Of a DNA stretch of 64,000 nt, positions 9,195 to 17,475 are shown piece after piece. The notes under the pieces were generated by a model. The model ran no database searches. It had not been told where the DNA came from and saw only the letters and a list, made by a program, of their open reading frames with translations. This DNA comes from Hyphomonas sp. BRH_c22 (GTDB lineage Bacteria; Pseudomonadota; Alphaproteobacteria; Caulobacterales; Hyphomonadaceae): contig NZ_LADU01000115.1 in the NCBI RefSeq assembly GCF_000961795.1, positions 1 to 64,000 of the forward strand, in the 5' to 3' direction. The stretch's first letter is position 1. Each line of letters opens with the position of its first letter. Position numbers and translations under genes: made by a program.

Positions 9195-11060
9195 ATGACG
9201 CGAACCGCCACTGCCATCGCCGCCATCCTGTTTCTGGCCGCCTGCAACACCCCGACGCCTGCGCAGACCCCTGCCGCGGATACGGTCACGCCCGCCGAAA
9301 CGCCTCAGGCAGCTATTGCGGACGAAAGTACCCGGCTCAACACATGGTTCGAGGCCAAGTTCCTTGAAACGGTCGCCCGCAGCCCGATGACCCAGACCTA
9401 TCTCGGCATCAAGGACGATTACGGCCAGTGGGACGATGTCTCCGAAGCCCACGCACTGGGGGATATTGAACTCCAGCGCGCCATCGTGGCCGAAATGAAG
9501 GCGACGTTCGACTATGACACGCTGGACCCGCAGGCGAAATTGTCCTGGCGTCTGGCCGAATACGAATTGTCGCAGGCCGAAGCGGCCTTCCCCTTCCGCG
9601 ATCACGCCTATGTTTTCAATCAGATGTTCGGCGTCCAGTCGGGAATCCCGGCTTTCCTGGTTAACCAGCACAAGGTGACCAGCCTGTCGGATGCTGAAGC
9701 CTATATCTCACGCCTCGAAGGCATTCCCGCCTATCTTGGCCAGAATGTTGCCAACGCGCAGGCTTCAGCCGCCAAGGGCATTCTGCCGCCGCGCTTTGTT
9801 TATGATTATGTCCTGTCGGATTCGCGCGGTGTGATCACGGGCTATCCCTTCATCGACGCGGGCGAAGACAGCCCGATCATGGAGGACTTCCGCAACAAGG
9901 TCACCGCCCTGGTTGAGGCCGAAACCATCACACAGGAAGAGGCAGAGCCGCTTCTCGCGCGCGCAGCCGCCGCGCTGCGCGATGGTGTTGGCCCGGCCTA
10001 TGAGGCCGCCATTGTCGAACTTGAGGCGCAAACCTCTGCTGCGACGACAGATGACGGCGCGTGGAAGCTGCCGGACGCTGATGCCTATTATGCCATGCGC
10101 CTGAAACAGATCACCACGACCGACATGACGGCGGACGAGATACACGAACTGGGCCTGGCGGAAGTCGCCCGCATCCAGGACGAAATGCGCGGCATCATGA
10201 AACAGGTCGGCTTTGAGGGCACGCTCAAGGAATTCTTCGAATTCACCCGCACGGACCCGCAATTCTTCAAGCCCAATACGGATGAAGGGCGCGCAGAATA
10301 TCTTGCCGAGGCGACGGCCGCGATCGACGCCATGCGGGAAGACCTGCCCACCGTGTTCAAGACCTTCCCGAAGGCGGACCTGATCGTGAAGGCGGTGGAA
10401 CCCTTCCGCGAACAGTCAGCCGGCAAGGCCTTCTACTCACGCCCTGCCCCCGATGGCAGCCGCCCGGGCACCTATTACGCCAACCTCTACCGGATGCAGG
10501 ACATGCCGACCTACCAGTTGCAGGCACTGGCCTTCCACGAGGGCATTCCCGGACACCACATGCAGATTGCCATGGCGCAGGAACTGGAAGGCATTCCAAG
10601 CTTCCGCAAGTATGGCGGCTACACGGCCTATACCGAAGGCTGGGGCCTCTACTCGGAACTGTTGCCGAAGGAAATGGGATACTATTCTGATCCGTATGAT
10701 GATTTTGGCCGGCTCGCGATGGAAATCTGGCGCGCGGCGCGTCTCGTCGTCGATACCGGCATCCATGACAGGAAGTGGACCCGCGAACAGGCGGTCCAGT
10801 ATCTGCTGGACAATACGCCCAATCCCGAAGGCGACTGCCAGAAAGCCATCGACCGCTATATCGTGATGCCGGGCCAGGCGACCGCCTACAAGATTGGCAT
10901 GCTGAAAATTGTCGAACTTCGCGAGATGGCGAAAGCCGAACTCGGTGACGCGTTCGACATTCGCGGCTTTCACGATGTTGTGCTGAGAGATGGCGCGGTT
11001 CCGCTGGCCATTCTGGAGCAGAACGTGCGGGCGTGGGTTGAGGAAACAAAGGAGAGCTGA
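9195..11060 (+). CDS. DUF885 family lipoprotein, putative zinc metallopeptidase
   Basis: Exported lipoprotein of the DUF885 family. The lipobox is LAAC in the first 16 residues, followed by a Thr/Pro/Ala-rich linker. The motif HEGIPGHH (residues 448-455) gives the HExxxGHH zinc-binding signature, and YTEGWGLYSE downstream supplies further family-typical residues. Its 621 residues match the family. DUF885 members are treated as metallopeptidases, but substrates are poorly known. The start at 9195 gives the clean signal peptide. The yceI-like gene begins 4 bases after its stop, so the two are probably cotranscribed. Confidence 0.85.
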   Translation: MTRTATAIAAILFLAACNTPTPAQTPAADTVTPAETPQAAIADESTRLNTWFEAKFLETVARSPMTQTYLGIKDDYGQWDDVSEAHALGDIELQRAIVAEMKATFDYDTLDPQAKLSWRLAEYELSQAEAAFPFRDHAYVFNQMFGVQSGIPAFLVNQHKVTSLSDAEAYISRLEGIPAYLGQNVANAQASAAKGILPPRFVYDYVLSDSRGVITGYPFIDAGEDSPIMEDFRNKVTALVEAETITQEEAEPLLARAAAALRDGVGPAYEAAIVELEAQTSAATTDDGAWKLPDADAYYAMRLKQITTTDMTADEIHELGLAEVARIQDEMRGIMKQVGFEGTLKEFFEFTRTDPQFFKPNTDEGRAEYLAEATAAIDAMREDLPTVFKTFPKADLIVKAVEPFREQSAGKAFYSRPAPDGSRPGTYYANLYRMQDMPTYQLQALAFHEGIPGHHMQIAMAQELEGIPSFRKYGGYTAYTEGWGLYSELLPKEMGYYSDPYDDFGRLAMEIWRAARLVVDTGIHDRKWTREQAVQYLLDNTPNPEGDCQKAIDRYIVMPGQATAYKIGMLKIVELREMAKAELGDAFDIRGFHDVVLRDGAVPLAILEQNVRAWVEETKES

Positions 11061-11064
11061 CGCG

Positions 11065-11709
11065 ATGCGCGAAGGCCTGCTGAGACCGGCAGCGGCGGGG
11101 TTGAGCCTCGCCCTGCTCGCCGCCTGCGCGTCTGTGGTCGCGCCCTTGCTGAAGCCGGACGTGAGCACCGAAGCGGCGCAGGTCAAGGCAGGCGACTATG
11201 CGCTCGACAAGACGCATGCCGCTGTCCTGTTCCGGATCAACCACCTCGGTTACTCCACCTATATCGGGCGGTTCGAGATGTTCGATGCGAGCCTTACCGG
11301 GGATGCGGGCGATCCGGCCGGTTCCAGCGTCGAGGCGGTGATCGACATGACCTCGCTGGATATAGCCAATGAGGCGTTCGCCGCCGAGCTGATGGGGCCT
11401 GACTGGTTCGATGCGGCCGCCTTTCCCCAGGCGGTGTTCCAGTCCACCTCCGTCACGCTGACAGGTGACACGACGGCCACTGTCTCGGGCGATCTGACAC
11501 TGCATGGGGTCACGGCCCCCGTTGCGCTGGACGCCAGGTTCAATGGCGCTGCGTTCGACCGGCTGCGCGGCGCGGACGTCATCGGATTTTCGGCAACAGC
11601 CCGGATCGACCGGACACAATTCGGCGTGTCGAGATATTCAGGCCTGCTTACCGATGAGGTGGAAATCGAAATCCAGGCGGAATTCATCAGACAAGCTGAC
11701 GCGCGATAG
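11065..11709 (+). CDS. YceI family lipoprotein
   Basis: YceI-fold protein, a lipocalin-like barrel that binds polyisoprenoid or other long lipids in the periplasm. A lipoprotein signal ends at LLAAC. The mature part begins GDYALDKTHAAVLFRINHLGYSTYIGRF, matching the family start, and ends with the usual D-R-T-Q-F-G-V-S segment. The length is 214 residues. GGAGAG at 11051-11056 is the ribosome binding site and overlaps the end of the upstream DUF885 gene, with only 4 bases between them. The cargo is unknown. Confidence 0.88.
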   Translation: MREGLLRPAAAGLSLALLAACASVVAPLLKPDVSTEAAQVKAGDYALDKTHAAVLFRINHLGYSTYIGRFEMFDASLTGDAGDPAGSSVEAVIDMTSLDIANEAFAAELMGPDWFDAAAFPQAVFQSTSVTLTGDTTATVSGDLTLHGVTAPVALDARFNGAAFDRLRGADVIGFSATARIDRTQFGVSRYSGLLTDEVEIEIQAEFIRQADAR

Positions 11710-11736
11710 CGGAACATTTTTAGAGTCGCCGCGCTA

Positions 11737-11770
11737 CCCCCTGACACGCACACGTTTCGAACCAAGGGGG
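11737..11770 (+). promoter_or_regulatory. Possible Shine-Dalgarno-sequestering hairpin before the TerC gene
   Basis: CCCCCT (11737-11742) can pair with AGGGGG (11765-11770), and the latter is the ribosome binding site of the TerC gene starting at 11778. Some TerC genes are controlled by the yybP-ykoY manganese riboswitch, but I do not see that motif here. Confidence 0.3.
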
Positions 11771-11777
11771 CCGGGCC

Positions 11778-12695
11778 ATGCTGGCAGGGTTAATTCAGGA
11801 AGTTTTTTCGCTATCGGGCCTGTTTACGCTCCTGATGCTGCTGATGCTGCAGGCCGTTCTCGGCTTCGATAATCTTCTCTACATCTCGATTGAATCCAAG
11901 CGCGTCGGCGAGGAAAAGGCCCCCATGGTGCGGCGCTGGGGCATCGGCCTTGCTGTCCTGTTCCGTGTTGTCCTGCTATTCATCATCGTCGCCCTGTTCG
12001 ATGCGCTTTCCGCGCCCCTGTTCGGCGTGAACCTGCCGGGTATCTTCGCCGGCGAGTTCACATTCCAGAGCCTGATCACTTTCGCAGGTGGCGCGTTCAT
12101 CATCTACACGGCCGTCAAGGAAATCACCCACCTGCTGAGCGTTGAGTTCATCGAACACAGTGAAGGCGGGAAACCCAAAACAGTCCTTCAGGCAACGCTC
12201 CTGATTGTCGCCATGAACCTCGTCTTTTCGTTTGACTCAATCCTGTCCGCCATGGCGATCGCCAATGAGAAATCTGTCGATGCGGCGGGCGGCATCGTGA
12301 TCACTTACCAGGTCTGGCTGATGGCGATTGCGATCATTGCATCAGGTGTCGCGATGGCGCTGATGGCCGATACGGTCGCCGATTTTCTTAAGAAAAACAG
12401 GATGTACGAGGTGCTTGGCCTGTTCATCCTTTTCCTTGTCGGGGTGCTGCTCGTCACCGAGGGCGCGCACATTGCGCACCTGACGATCTTCGGCTTCACA
12501 ATCGATGCGATGAGCAAATCCAGTTTCTACCTGGTCATCTTCGTGCTGGTCGTGACGGATATCATCTCGACAAATTACCAGAAGCGTCTCTGGGCACAGA
12601 AGGAGGCCGAGCTGCGCAGCGGCGGGTCGCCGGAAGCCTCACGTGCGGCCGCAGAGGAGCACATGACGCGTAAACGGAAGGTGCGGTCAACCTGA
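11778..12695 (+). CDS. TerC family integral membrane protein
   Basis: Polytopic membrane protein of the TerC family, linked in other bacteria to metal (manganese) export or to tellurite resistance. Two family signatures are visible, each with an acidic residue inside a membrane segment: GFDNLLYI in the first and FSFDSILSA in the middle. About seven to eight hydrophobic segments are spread over 305 residues, with a charged C-terminal tail. AAGGGGG lies 7 bases before the ATG. An mntP-type exporter occurs separately in this window, so a manganese role is plausible but not shown. Confidence 0.88.
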   Translation: MLAGLIQEVFSLSGLFTLLMLLMLQAVLGFDNLLYISIESKRVGEEKAPMVRRWGIGLAVLFRVVLLFIIVALFDALSAPLFGVNLPGIFAGEFTFQSLITFAGGAFIIYTAVKEITHLLSVEFIEHSEGGKPKTVLQATLLIVAMNLVFSFDSILSAMAIANEKSVDAAGGIVITYQVWLMAIAIIASGVAMALMADTVADFLKKNRMYEVLGLFILFLVGVLLVTEGAHIAHLTIFGFTIDAMSKSSFYLVIFVLVVTDIISTNYQKRLWAQKEAELRSGGSPEASRAAAEEHMTRKRKVRST

Positions 12696-12696
12696 C

Positions 12697-13770
12697 CTAG
12701 CGCAGGGCCGGGCCGCGTTTCGTGATGCGCAGGGCCATCTGGGCGCCCTTGCGGCCAATTTGCGCTTCGGCGGCGACCGGGCCATTGCGGCCACCTGACA
12801 AGAGTTCCACGGGCTGGTCCGCCGGCAGGCCGAGCAGCAGGGTGGAGCCCGCCTTCAGGTCTGTCAGGCGCGACAGGGGCACGCTGAGGCTGGCGATACG
12901 GGCGGTGAGCACGGCGGTAACCGCGGCGCCCGAGGGGACGGGGTGGGCTGTGGGGGTGCGGGACGGGTGGGGTGTGGGGGCCGTTGGCACCAGGTCGAAC
13001 AGGTCGTCGCTGGCCAGGATCATCCGCGCGGGCATCCGCACCGAATCGAACCGGATATCGAGATCGATCACATCTGCCTCGCCGGGCCGCGCGAGGGCGG
13101 CGGCAAAATCGGCATCGGTTTCGATGCGCGAGAAGCTGAGAGTCGGAGAGATGCCCGCCCCGAGCGGGCGTACGAGACCTTCAAGCAGAGCGGCATCGAG
13201 CGGCGTCAGTTCACGCGGCACGAACGGGCCGGGCTTGCCGCCGCAGGCGCTCTCAATGAGGGCAGCAGCAAGCGGCGCACTCAGGCTGAGCATGGCGATG
13301 ATCTCGCCGCTCGGCGCTGCAAAGCAGGCAATCGCGCGGCCCATTTCGCCGGAATGAGGAGCCAGCGCCGAGGCGAAGGTTCCCGCCGACGCTTCGGTGA
13401 CCGTGGCGGCGGCACGCAGGCCGCAGCCCTGGCGGAATGCCAGTGACAGGCGCGCGGCGATGCGTAACGCGTCCTCCGGCAGGTCGGCGCGGGCAGTCAG
13501 GGGCTGGTCGAGGTCCGGTATCGGGCGCGGCGTGACCGTCTTTGGCGGCGGAGGGGCCGGTTCGGGCGCCATGTCGGAGAGATCCGGGCGCAGAAGCGCC
13601 TCGATCTCGGCCGAGCTGAGCTTGCCGCGAAGAACAGGCTTGCGGGCCGATTGTTCGAACGTTTCAAAGCTGGTCGGCATATCGAGCATTACCGCGCTTT
13701 CACGCCTTGGAGACATGTCCCATCCGTCATCGGCAGTGGCGGGCAGAGGTCGGTTCATGGGCGTTGGCAT
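12697..13770 (-). CDS. Flagellar motor switch protein FliM-like
   Basis: Protein of the FliM/FliN family, forming the switch (C) ring of the flagellar motor. A FliM N-terminal-type motif, GKLSSAEIEALLRP (about residues 49-62), matches the CheY-P binding peptide (consensus LSQxEIDALL). A proline-rich linker follows, then a CheC-like middle region. A SpoA domain occupies about 270-350, with SVPLSRLTDLKAGSTLLL, and ends ALRITKRG. Unlike classical FliM the motif sits about 50 residues in, behind an extra N-terminal stretch. The 357-residue length fits. The gene is isolated from other flagellar structural genes and has a CtrA-like box 40-55 bases upstream. Being the only FliM of the organism cannot be judged here. 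Confidence 0.75.
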   Translation of the reverse strand: MPTPMNRPLPATADDGWDMSPRRESAVMLDMPTSFETFEQSARKPVLRGKLSSAEIEALLRPDLSDMAPEPAPPPPKTVTPRPIPDLDQPLTARADLPEDALRIAARLSLAFRQGCGLRAAATVTEASAGTFASALAPHSGEMGRAIACFAAPSGEIIAMLSLSAPLAAALIESACGGKPGPFVPRELTPLDAALLEGLVRPLGAGISPTLSFSRIETDADFAAALARPGEADVIDLDIRFDSVRMPARMILASDDLFDLVPTAPTPHPSRTPTAHPVPSGAAVTAVLTARIASLSVPLSRLTDLKAGSTLLLGLPADQPVELLSGGRNGPVAAEAQIGRKGAQMALRITKRGPALR

Positions 13771-13810
13771 GCTTCCGGTGGATCAAGGGACCATTGTGGC
13801 CCCAAGAGGG

Positions 13811-13825
13811 TTAACGCTTGGTTAG
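13811..13825 (-). promoter_or_regulatory. CtrA-type box upstream of the fliM-like gene
   Basis: TTAA-N7-TTAG at 13811-13825, one mismatch from the CtrA consensus TTAA-N7-TTAA, lies 41-55 bases upstream of the minus-strand ATG at 13770. Class II flagellar genes of Caulobacter are CtrA-activated. The 11 bases GTTAACGCTTG are repeated exactly at 17450-17460 upstream of flbT. Confidence 0.5.
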
Positions 13826-14021
13826 GACTTTTCGCCAGCGGCTGCGTTCGCAGTGTGGCAGGCAGCGGCGGCATTAATGGATTCAGGCGCAAAGTTAAAC
13901 AAGCACCGCTTGAGTTAAGGGGCTGATTACCGTCAAGTAAGGGAACGTTTGGACCTTGATGCGATCATCCCCTTAACGCACGAGGCACGACGCAGAATCG
14001 CCGCGGCGTTGGGTTGATGGG

Positions 14022-14060
14022 AAAAAAGGCGGCGGCACTTCCGAAAACCGGGAGGCCGCC
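14022..14060 (-). terminator. Intrinsic terminator of dksA
   Basis: On the minus strand GGCGGC (55-60 side) pairs with GCCGCC (14028-14033) with additional inner pairing, followed at once by six T (A run at 14022-14027). It lies 33 bases after the dksA stop. Confidence 0.75.
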
Positions 14061-14092
14061 GTTCTTGTTTTGCGAATTGCGAAAAATCGCGA

Positions 14093-14509
14093 TCAGTCGT
14101 CGCGCAGGGTGCGTTCCTTGCGCTCGTGACGCTCCTGCGCCTCGAGGCTGAGCGTTGCCGTTGGGCGCGCTTCCAGGCGGCGCAGGCCAATCGGCTCACC
14201 CGTCGCCTCGCAGAAACCGTAGCTGCCATCGCTGATGCGGCGCAGGGCACTGTCGATCTTCGAGATCAACTTGCGCTGACGGTCGCGTGTGCGCAGTTCC
14301 AGTGCCTTGTCGCTTTCAGCCGAGGCCCGGTCGACAATGTCAGGCAAGGAGCCGGATTCGTCCTGCAGGTTGTGGATCGTTTGCTTTGCGCCGTCGAGGA
14401 TGTCCGCCTTCCAGTTCTCAAGCAGACGCCGGAAGAAAGCCAGCTGACGCTCGTTCATGAACTCCTCGTCGTCGGAGGGGCGGTAGTCGTCTGATAGTTC
14501 AATACTCAT
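14093..14509 (-). CDS. dksA: RNA polymerase-binding transcription factor DksA
   Basis: Binds the RNA polymerase secondary channel and works with (p)ppGpp to adjust transcription in starvation. The coiled-coil tip motif DxxDxA is present as Asp57, Asp60 and Ala62 in DIVDRAS. The C-terminal globular part reads GFCEATGEPIGLRRLEARPTA and LSLEAQERHE, typical of alphaproteobacterial DksA. Only one cysteine (Cys100) remains of the four that hold zinc in E. coli DksA, so this is a zinc-independent form. At 138 residues it is slightly short. AAAGGAG lies just upstream of the ATG. Confidence 0.9.
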   Translation of the reverse strand: MSIELSDDYRPSDDEEFMNERQLAFFRRLLENWKADILDGAKQTIHNLQDESGSLPDIVDRASAESDKALELRTRDRQRKLISKIDSALRRISDGSYGFCEATGEPIGLRRLEARPTATLSLEAQERHERKERTLRDD

Positions 14510-14537
14510 AGCAGACTCCTTTAATCAGGATGGGCCC

Positions 14538-14566
14538 GATATAGAGCGGCAAGCGATTCATCGCAA
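14538..14566 (-). promoter_or_regulatory. Possible promoter of dksA
   Basis: TTGCGA (14561-14566, minus strand) and TATATC (14538-14543) are 17 bases apart and about 30 bases upstream of the dksA start. Both elements are imperfect. Confidence 0.35.
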
Positions 14567-14769
14567 TCGCCGCCGCGCAGTTATTTTTCCCAACGTTTTC
14601 AGTTAATTGTGACGTTAAGATGTATAAACGGTGGTATTGTGACATAAAGAATAGGTTCCAAAGGCACCATTCCAGAAGCAATTAGCAGGCCAAGGCTTGA
14701 TCTTTAGGGCGAGCCCGCGCTCTATGAACCCTCGTCCAATGTGCAGCTTTCGCAACGGATTCAGTGCTC

Positions 14770-16038
14770 ATGGCCCGCCGACGGAAAAGATCAATCCGCT
14801 CCTCCGGCTGGATGCAGGCCGTGATATTCAACTCACTGCTTATTCTCATGCCGGTCATCGGGGCGCAGATACTCGGCGGGGCCTTTTCAGGCGCCACCTT
14901 CTCTGATGCGCCCTCTGTCGAGGCGATTGATCAGACACGCAACAACATGGACGAGGCCTTCGCCGCGATGGCCCCGCGCAACGCCGCTGACAAATACAAA
15001 TTCTGGCATGATATCGTCCTGCGCGAACTGACCGCGCGCGATGTCAACGCAGCCCGCGGCTTCCTCATGACAGCGCCCCAGATGCTGAGCCGCGACGAGG
15101 TGAAGGAGCTGATGGTGGCGGCCAATGCCGAAGTGACCGGCACCGAGGACGAGCGCATCGCCATGGCCGCCCTCAGGAAGCTGCCGGTCGAGGTCAGCCA
15201 GCGGTTTGCTGCCGCCCTGGGATCTGCGCGCAATCAGAACACACAGGCCGAACCGGTGGAAGAAAGCGGCTCAGGCACGCCGGACGAAGCGACGACCGAA
15301 GGTGATCCGGCGGCAGACGAAGAAGACGCACCGGTCACCGAAGCCCGCTTTGCCTTGCTGGGAACGCATGCCGACCTCGCCAACCATTCCGAGCGCTGGC
15401 TGGAGGGCGACCGTGTCGACAAGCTCGTGCTGAAGATTACAGGGATCGGGCTGGCGCAGACTGGCGATCAGGATTCCGATGTTGAAACGAACATCCGTGC
15501 GCTGTCGATCCTGAAATCGGCGCGCCGGTCCCGGCGCATCACGCCGGAATTCACCGAATACCTGACCGACCGGCTGGATGACGCGCTGCCCGACTCTGCC
15601 CTCAAACCGGCCCTGGAAGATGCCTTTGCAGAACTGGCCACGACCAAGGTGCGGGTCGAACGCGTCAGGGCGGCATATCAGGGCGCCATTGACCCGACCG
15701 GCCTGGCACGGCTGGAAACAGATCTCGCACAGATTGACCGTATCGGATCGCTGACAGATCCGTCAGCTGCCGTGACGCTGATCGAACAGGTCAAGGACAG
15801 CGCCGACCTGCGCCGGGTGCGCCTGATTGCCGAGGCCGGCGGCGACCGGTCCGTGGCACTGGTCAAGCAAATGGGACCGCACGCCTTGCGCATTGCCGAT
15901 ACAGGTGTGCGCTGGACGCGAGAACTGGTGCTTCAGTTCATGGGACTGACGGCTGCGGGGCTCATCATGTTCTGGGTGACGCTGTCGACATTCCGGCGCA
16001 ACCTTCACCGCCCGCCCCGGCTGGAAGCGCCGCAATAG
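14770..16038 (+). CDS. Hypothetical membrane protein with two terminal membrane segments
   Basis: I do not recognise the family. The protein (about 422 residues) has a basic N-terminus RRRKRSIRSS, a membrane segment at about 18-45, a long soluble middle rich in Ala, Glu and Asp (including a low-complexity acidic stretch near 155-185), and a second membrane segment near the C-terminus (LVLQFMGLTAAGLIMFWVTL). This topology suggests a large domain held between two membrane helices, probably periplasmic. Start codons GTG at 14764 and ATG at 14770 are both possible, and neither has a strong ribosome binding site. It converges on marC with only 3 bases between the stops. Confidence 0.7.
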   Translation: MARRRKRSIRSSGWMQAVIFNSLLILMPVIGAQILGGAFSGATFSDAPSVEAIDQTRNNMDEAFAAMAPRNAADKYKFWHDIVLRELTARDVNAARGFLMTAPQMLSRDEVKELMVAANAEVTGTEDERIAMAALRKLPVEVSQRFAAALGSARNQNTQAEPVEESGSGTPDEATTEGDPAADEEDAPVTEARFALLGTHADLANHSERWLEGDRVDKLVLKITGIGLAQTGDQDSDVETNIRALSILKSARRSRRITPEFTEYLTDRLDDALPDSALKPALEDAFAELATTKVRVERVRAAYQGAIDPTGLARLETDLAQIDRIGSLTDPSAAVTLIEQVKDSADLRRVRLIAEAGGDRSVALVKQMGPHALRIADTGVRWTRELVLQFMGLTAAGLIMFWVTLSTFRRNLHRPPRLEAPQ

Positions 16039-16041
16039 GCA

Positions 16042-16692
16042 TCAGCCAAGGCCGAATGCGCCCTTGATACCATCAATCAGCAACTGTACCGAGAGGGCGG
16101 CAAGAATGACGCCCAGGATGCGCGTCATCGCGCCGGCGACGCTGGCGCCCATGAGGCGCACCAAAGGCCCGGCGGCCAGGAAGATGATGAGCGTGAGCAG
16201 AAGGTTCAGACCGATCGCCGACAGGACGACGGCCTTTTCGGTCCAATCGGTGGCACCCGACATGTAGAACATGGCGGTGGCGATGGAACCCGGCCCGGCA
16301 ATCATGGGAATGCCGATCGGGAAGACCGAGACATCATCCAGCTCCGTATCCGGCTTATGACCGCCCAGCACTTCTTCGGCGCGATGCTCGCGGCGTTCGG
16401 TCCGCTTCTCGAACACCATGTCCAGCGCGATCAGGAACAGAAGGACGCCGCCTGCGGCCCGGAAGGCATCAATCGAGATGTGCATGGCCCCGAGCAGCCA
16501 TGATCCGCCGAAGGCAAAGGCAAACATGATAATGGTCGCCACGAACGTGGACTTGAACGCCATTCTCCGGCGATAGGCAGCATCGCCCTGCGCTGTCAGG
16601 GTCGCAAAGATCGGCGCCACGCCCAATGCATCGATCAGGACGAAAAAGGTGACGAATGTCGCGGTGAAAAGGGAAACAAGTTCTGCGCTCAT
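16042..16692 (-). CDS. MarC family membrane protein
   Basis: Integral membrane protein of the MarC (UPF0056) family, whose transport function is unsettled; the old link to antibiotic resistance was not upheld. Six hydrophobic segments cover 216 residues. Family signatures include FVLIDALGVAPIFATLT near the N-terminus and FPIGIPMIAGPGSIATAMF in the centre. The gene is the last of a minus-strand operon after flbT and a small unknown gene, 11 bases downstream of the latter. The association with flbT may be merely positional. Confidence 0.88.
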   Translation of the reverse strand: MSAELVSLFTATFVTFFVLIDALGVAPIFATLTAQGDAAYRRRMAFKSTFVATIIMFAFAFGGSWLLGAMHISIDAFRAAGGVLLFLIALDMVFEKRTERREHRAEEVLGGHKPDTELDDVSVFPIGIPMIAGPGSIATAMFYMSGATDWTEKAVVLSAIGLNLLLTLIIFLAAGPLVRLMGASVAGAMTRILGVILAALSVQLLIDGIKGAFGLG

Positions 16693-16703
16693 GCGCGAGG
16701 CCC

Positions 16704-17015
16704 CTAATCCCTCTGGACGGCAGCGTCGAGTATTTCCTGCACAAGCGGAGAAACCTTGACTGCACCGGCAGAGGCCGAGAATTGCGAAAGGTCCGCCGCG
16801 CCGGAGGCAAGCGCCACCATCATGCGGTGTCCGCGAAGGCGCTGGAGCAACCCGTCATTGCCGCGATGCCCGTCTGCAATCGCTGTGCGTCCATTGCCGA
16901 GATCGACAACCAGGCCGTCCCCCTGCCCGGCCTCAAGGCGCGTGATGGCCTCGTCGAGACCAAGGCGGCCATCGCCAGGCTGGGCACGCGCGCGCAAGAG
17001 GCTGCCATCCGCCAT
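16704..17015 (-). CDS. Small unknown protein translationally coupled to flbT
   Basis: I do not recognise this protein of 103 residues. It starts MADGSLLRARAQPGDGRLG and ends SPLVQEILDAAVQRD, with no signal peptide or membrane segment, and is rich in Gly, Arg and Leu. Support for it being real is positional: its ATG (17015-17013) shares the A of the flbT stop TGA (TGATG), a classical coupling arrangement, and it fills the gap between flbT and marC exactly. A longer in-frame start at 17057 lies inside flbT and is less likely. It could assist FlbT, but that is a guess. Confidence 0.6.
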   Translation of the reverse strand: MADGSLLRARAQPGDGRLGLDEAITRLEAGQGDGLVVDLGNGRTAIADGHRGNDGLLQRLRGHRMMVALASGAADLSQFSASAGAVKVSPLVQEILDAAVQRD

Positions 17016-17401
17016 CAGCTGGCACCTGCCGTCTCTGCCGTCATCAGCTTGCGGCAACGGCTGAGCGCCCGATACAGATCGGCCGCCGCGACATCTGCGG
17101 AAATTTCCAGCACGGCCGCGCGTTCGTCTTCCGTCGAGGCTTCAGCCAGCAGCGCCGCTGCGGCTTCAGCCGTCTGTGTATAGGCCGGGCCATCAATCTC
17201 GCCGAGCAGGTACATCTGCATGATCGCGAAATACACGCGCCGCACGGGCGTTGTTGCCTCATTGGGGCGAAGGATGTCCTTTTCCCGCAGGACGCGGGCC
17301 TGGTTTTCCAGCAGAAGCACGCCCCGCCGGTCGCCATTGCGGACAACAGCGCCATTGACCACGAACGTCTCGCCGGGCTTCAGGGAAAGCTTCAAGGGCA
17401 T
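17015..17401 (-). CDS. flbT: Flagellin synthesis regulator FlbT
   Basis: FlbT binds the flagellin mRNA leader and controls its translation and stability in response to hook assembly in Caulobacter. The protein begins MPLKLSLKPGETFVVNGAVV, continues RRGVLLLENQARVLREKDIL and RVYFAIMQMYL, all hallmarks of the family, in 128 residues. The partner gene flaF, normally next door, is not found here; a small unknown gene takes the following position. A pair of AGGCGTTAA repeats 45-75 bases upstream, one within a CtrA-like sequence, may drive the operon flbT-unknown-marC. Confidence 0.9.
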   Translation of the reverse strand: MPLKLSLKPGETFVVNGAVVRNGDRRGVLLLENQARVLREKDILRPNEATTPVRRVYFAIMQMYLLGEIDGPAYTQTAEAAAALLAEASTEDERAAVLEISADVAAADLYRALSRCRKLMTAETAGAS

Positions 17402-17445
17402 CGCACGCGAATCCGATCCTGCCTAATTCCATGAATTTTGCAGAA

Positions 17446-17475
17446 AGGCGTTAACGCTTGATTGCCAGGCGTTAA
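17446..17475 (-). promoter_or_regulatory. AGGCGTTAA direct repeat and CtrA-like half box upstream of flbT
   Basis: AGGCGTTAA occurs at 17446-17454 and 17467-17475, exactly 21 bases (two helical turns) apart. The first overlaps TTAA-N7-TTGC (17451-17465), a CtrA half-site arrangement nearly identical to the one before the fliM-like gene. Confidence 0.4.

Noticed and set aside
14603-14618. Possible CtrA box between dksA and the membrane protein gene
   Set aside because: TTAA motifs are separated by 8 bases, so spacing is off by one.
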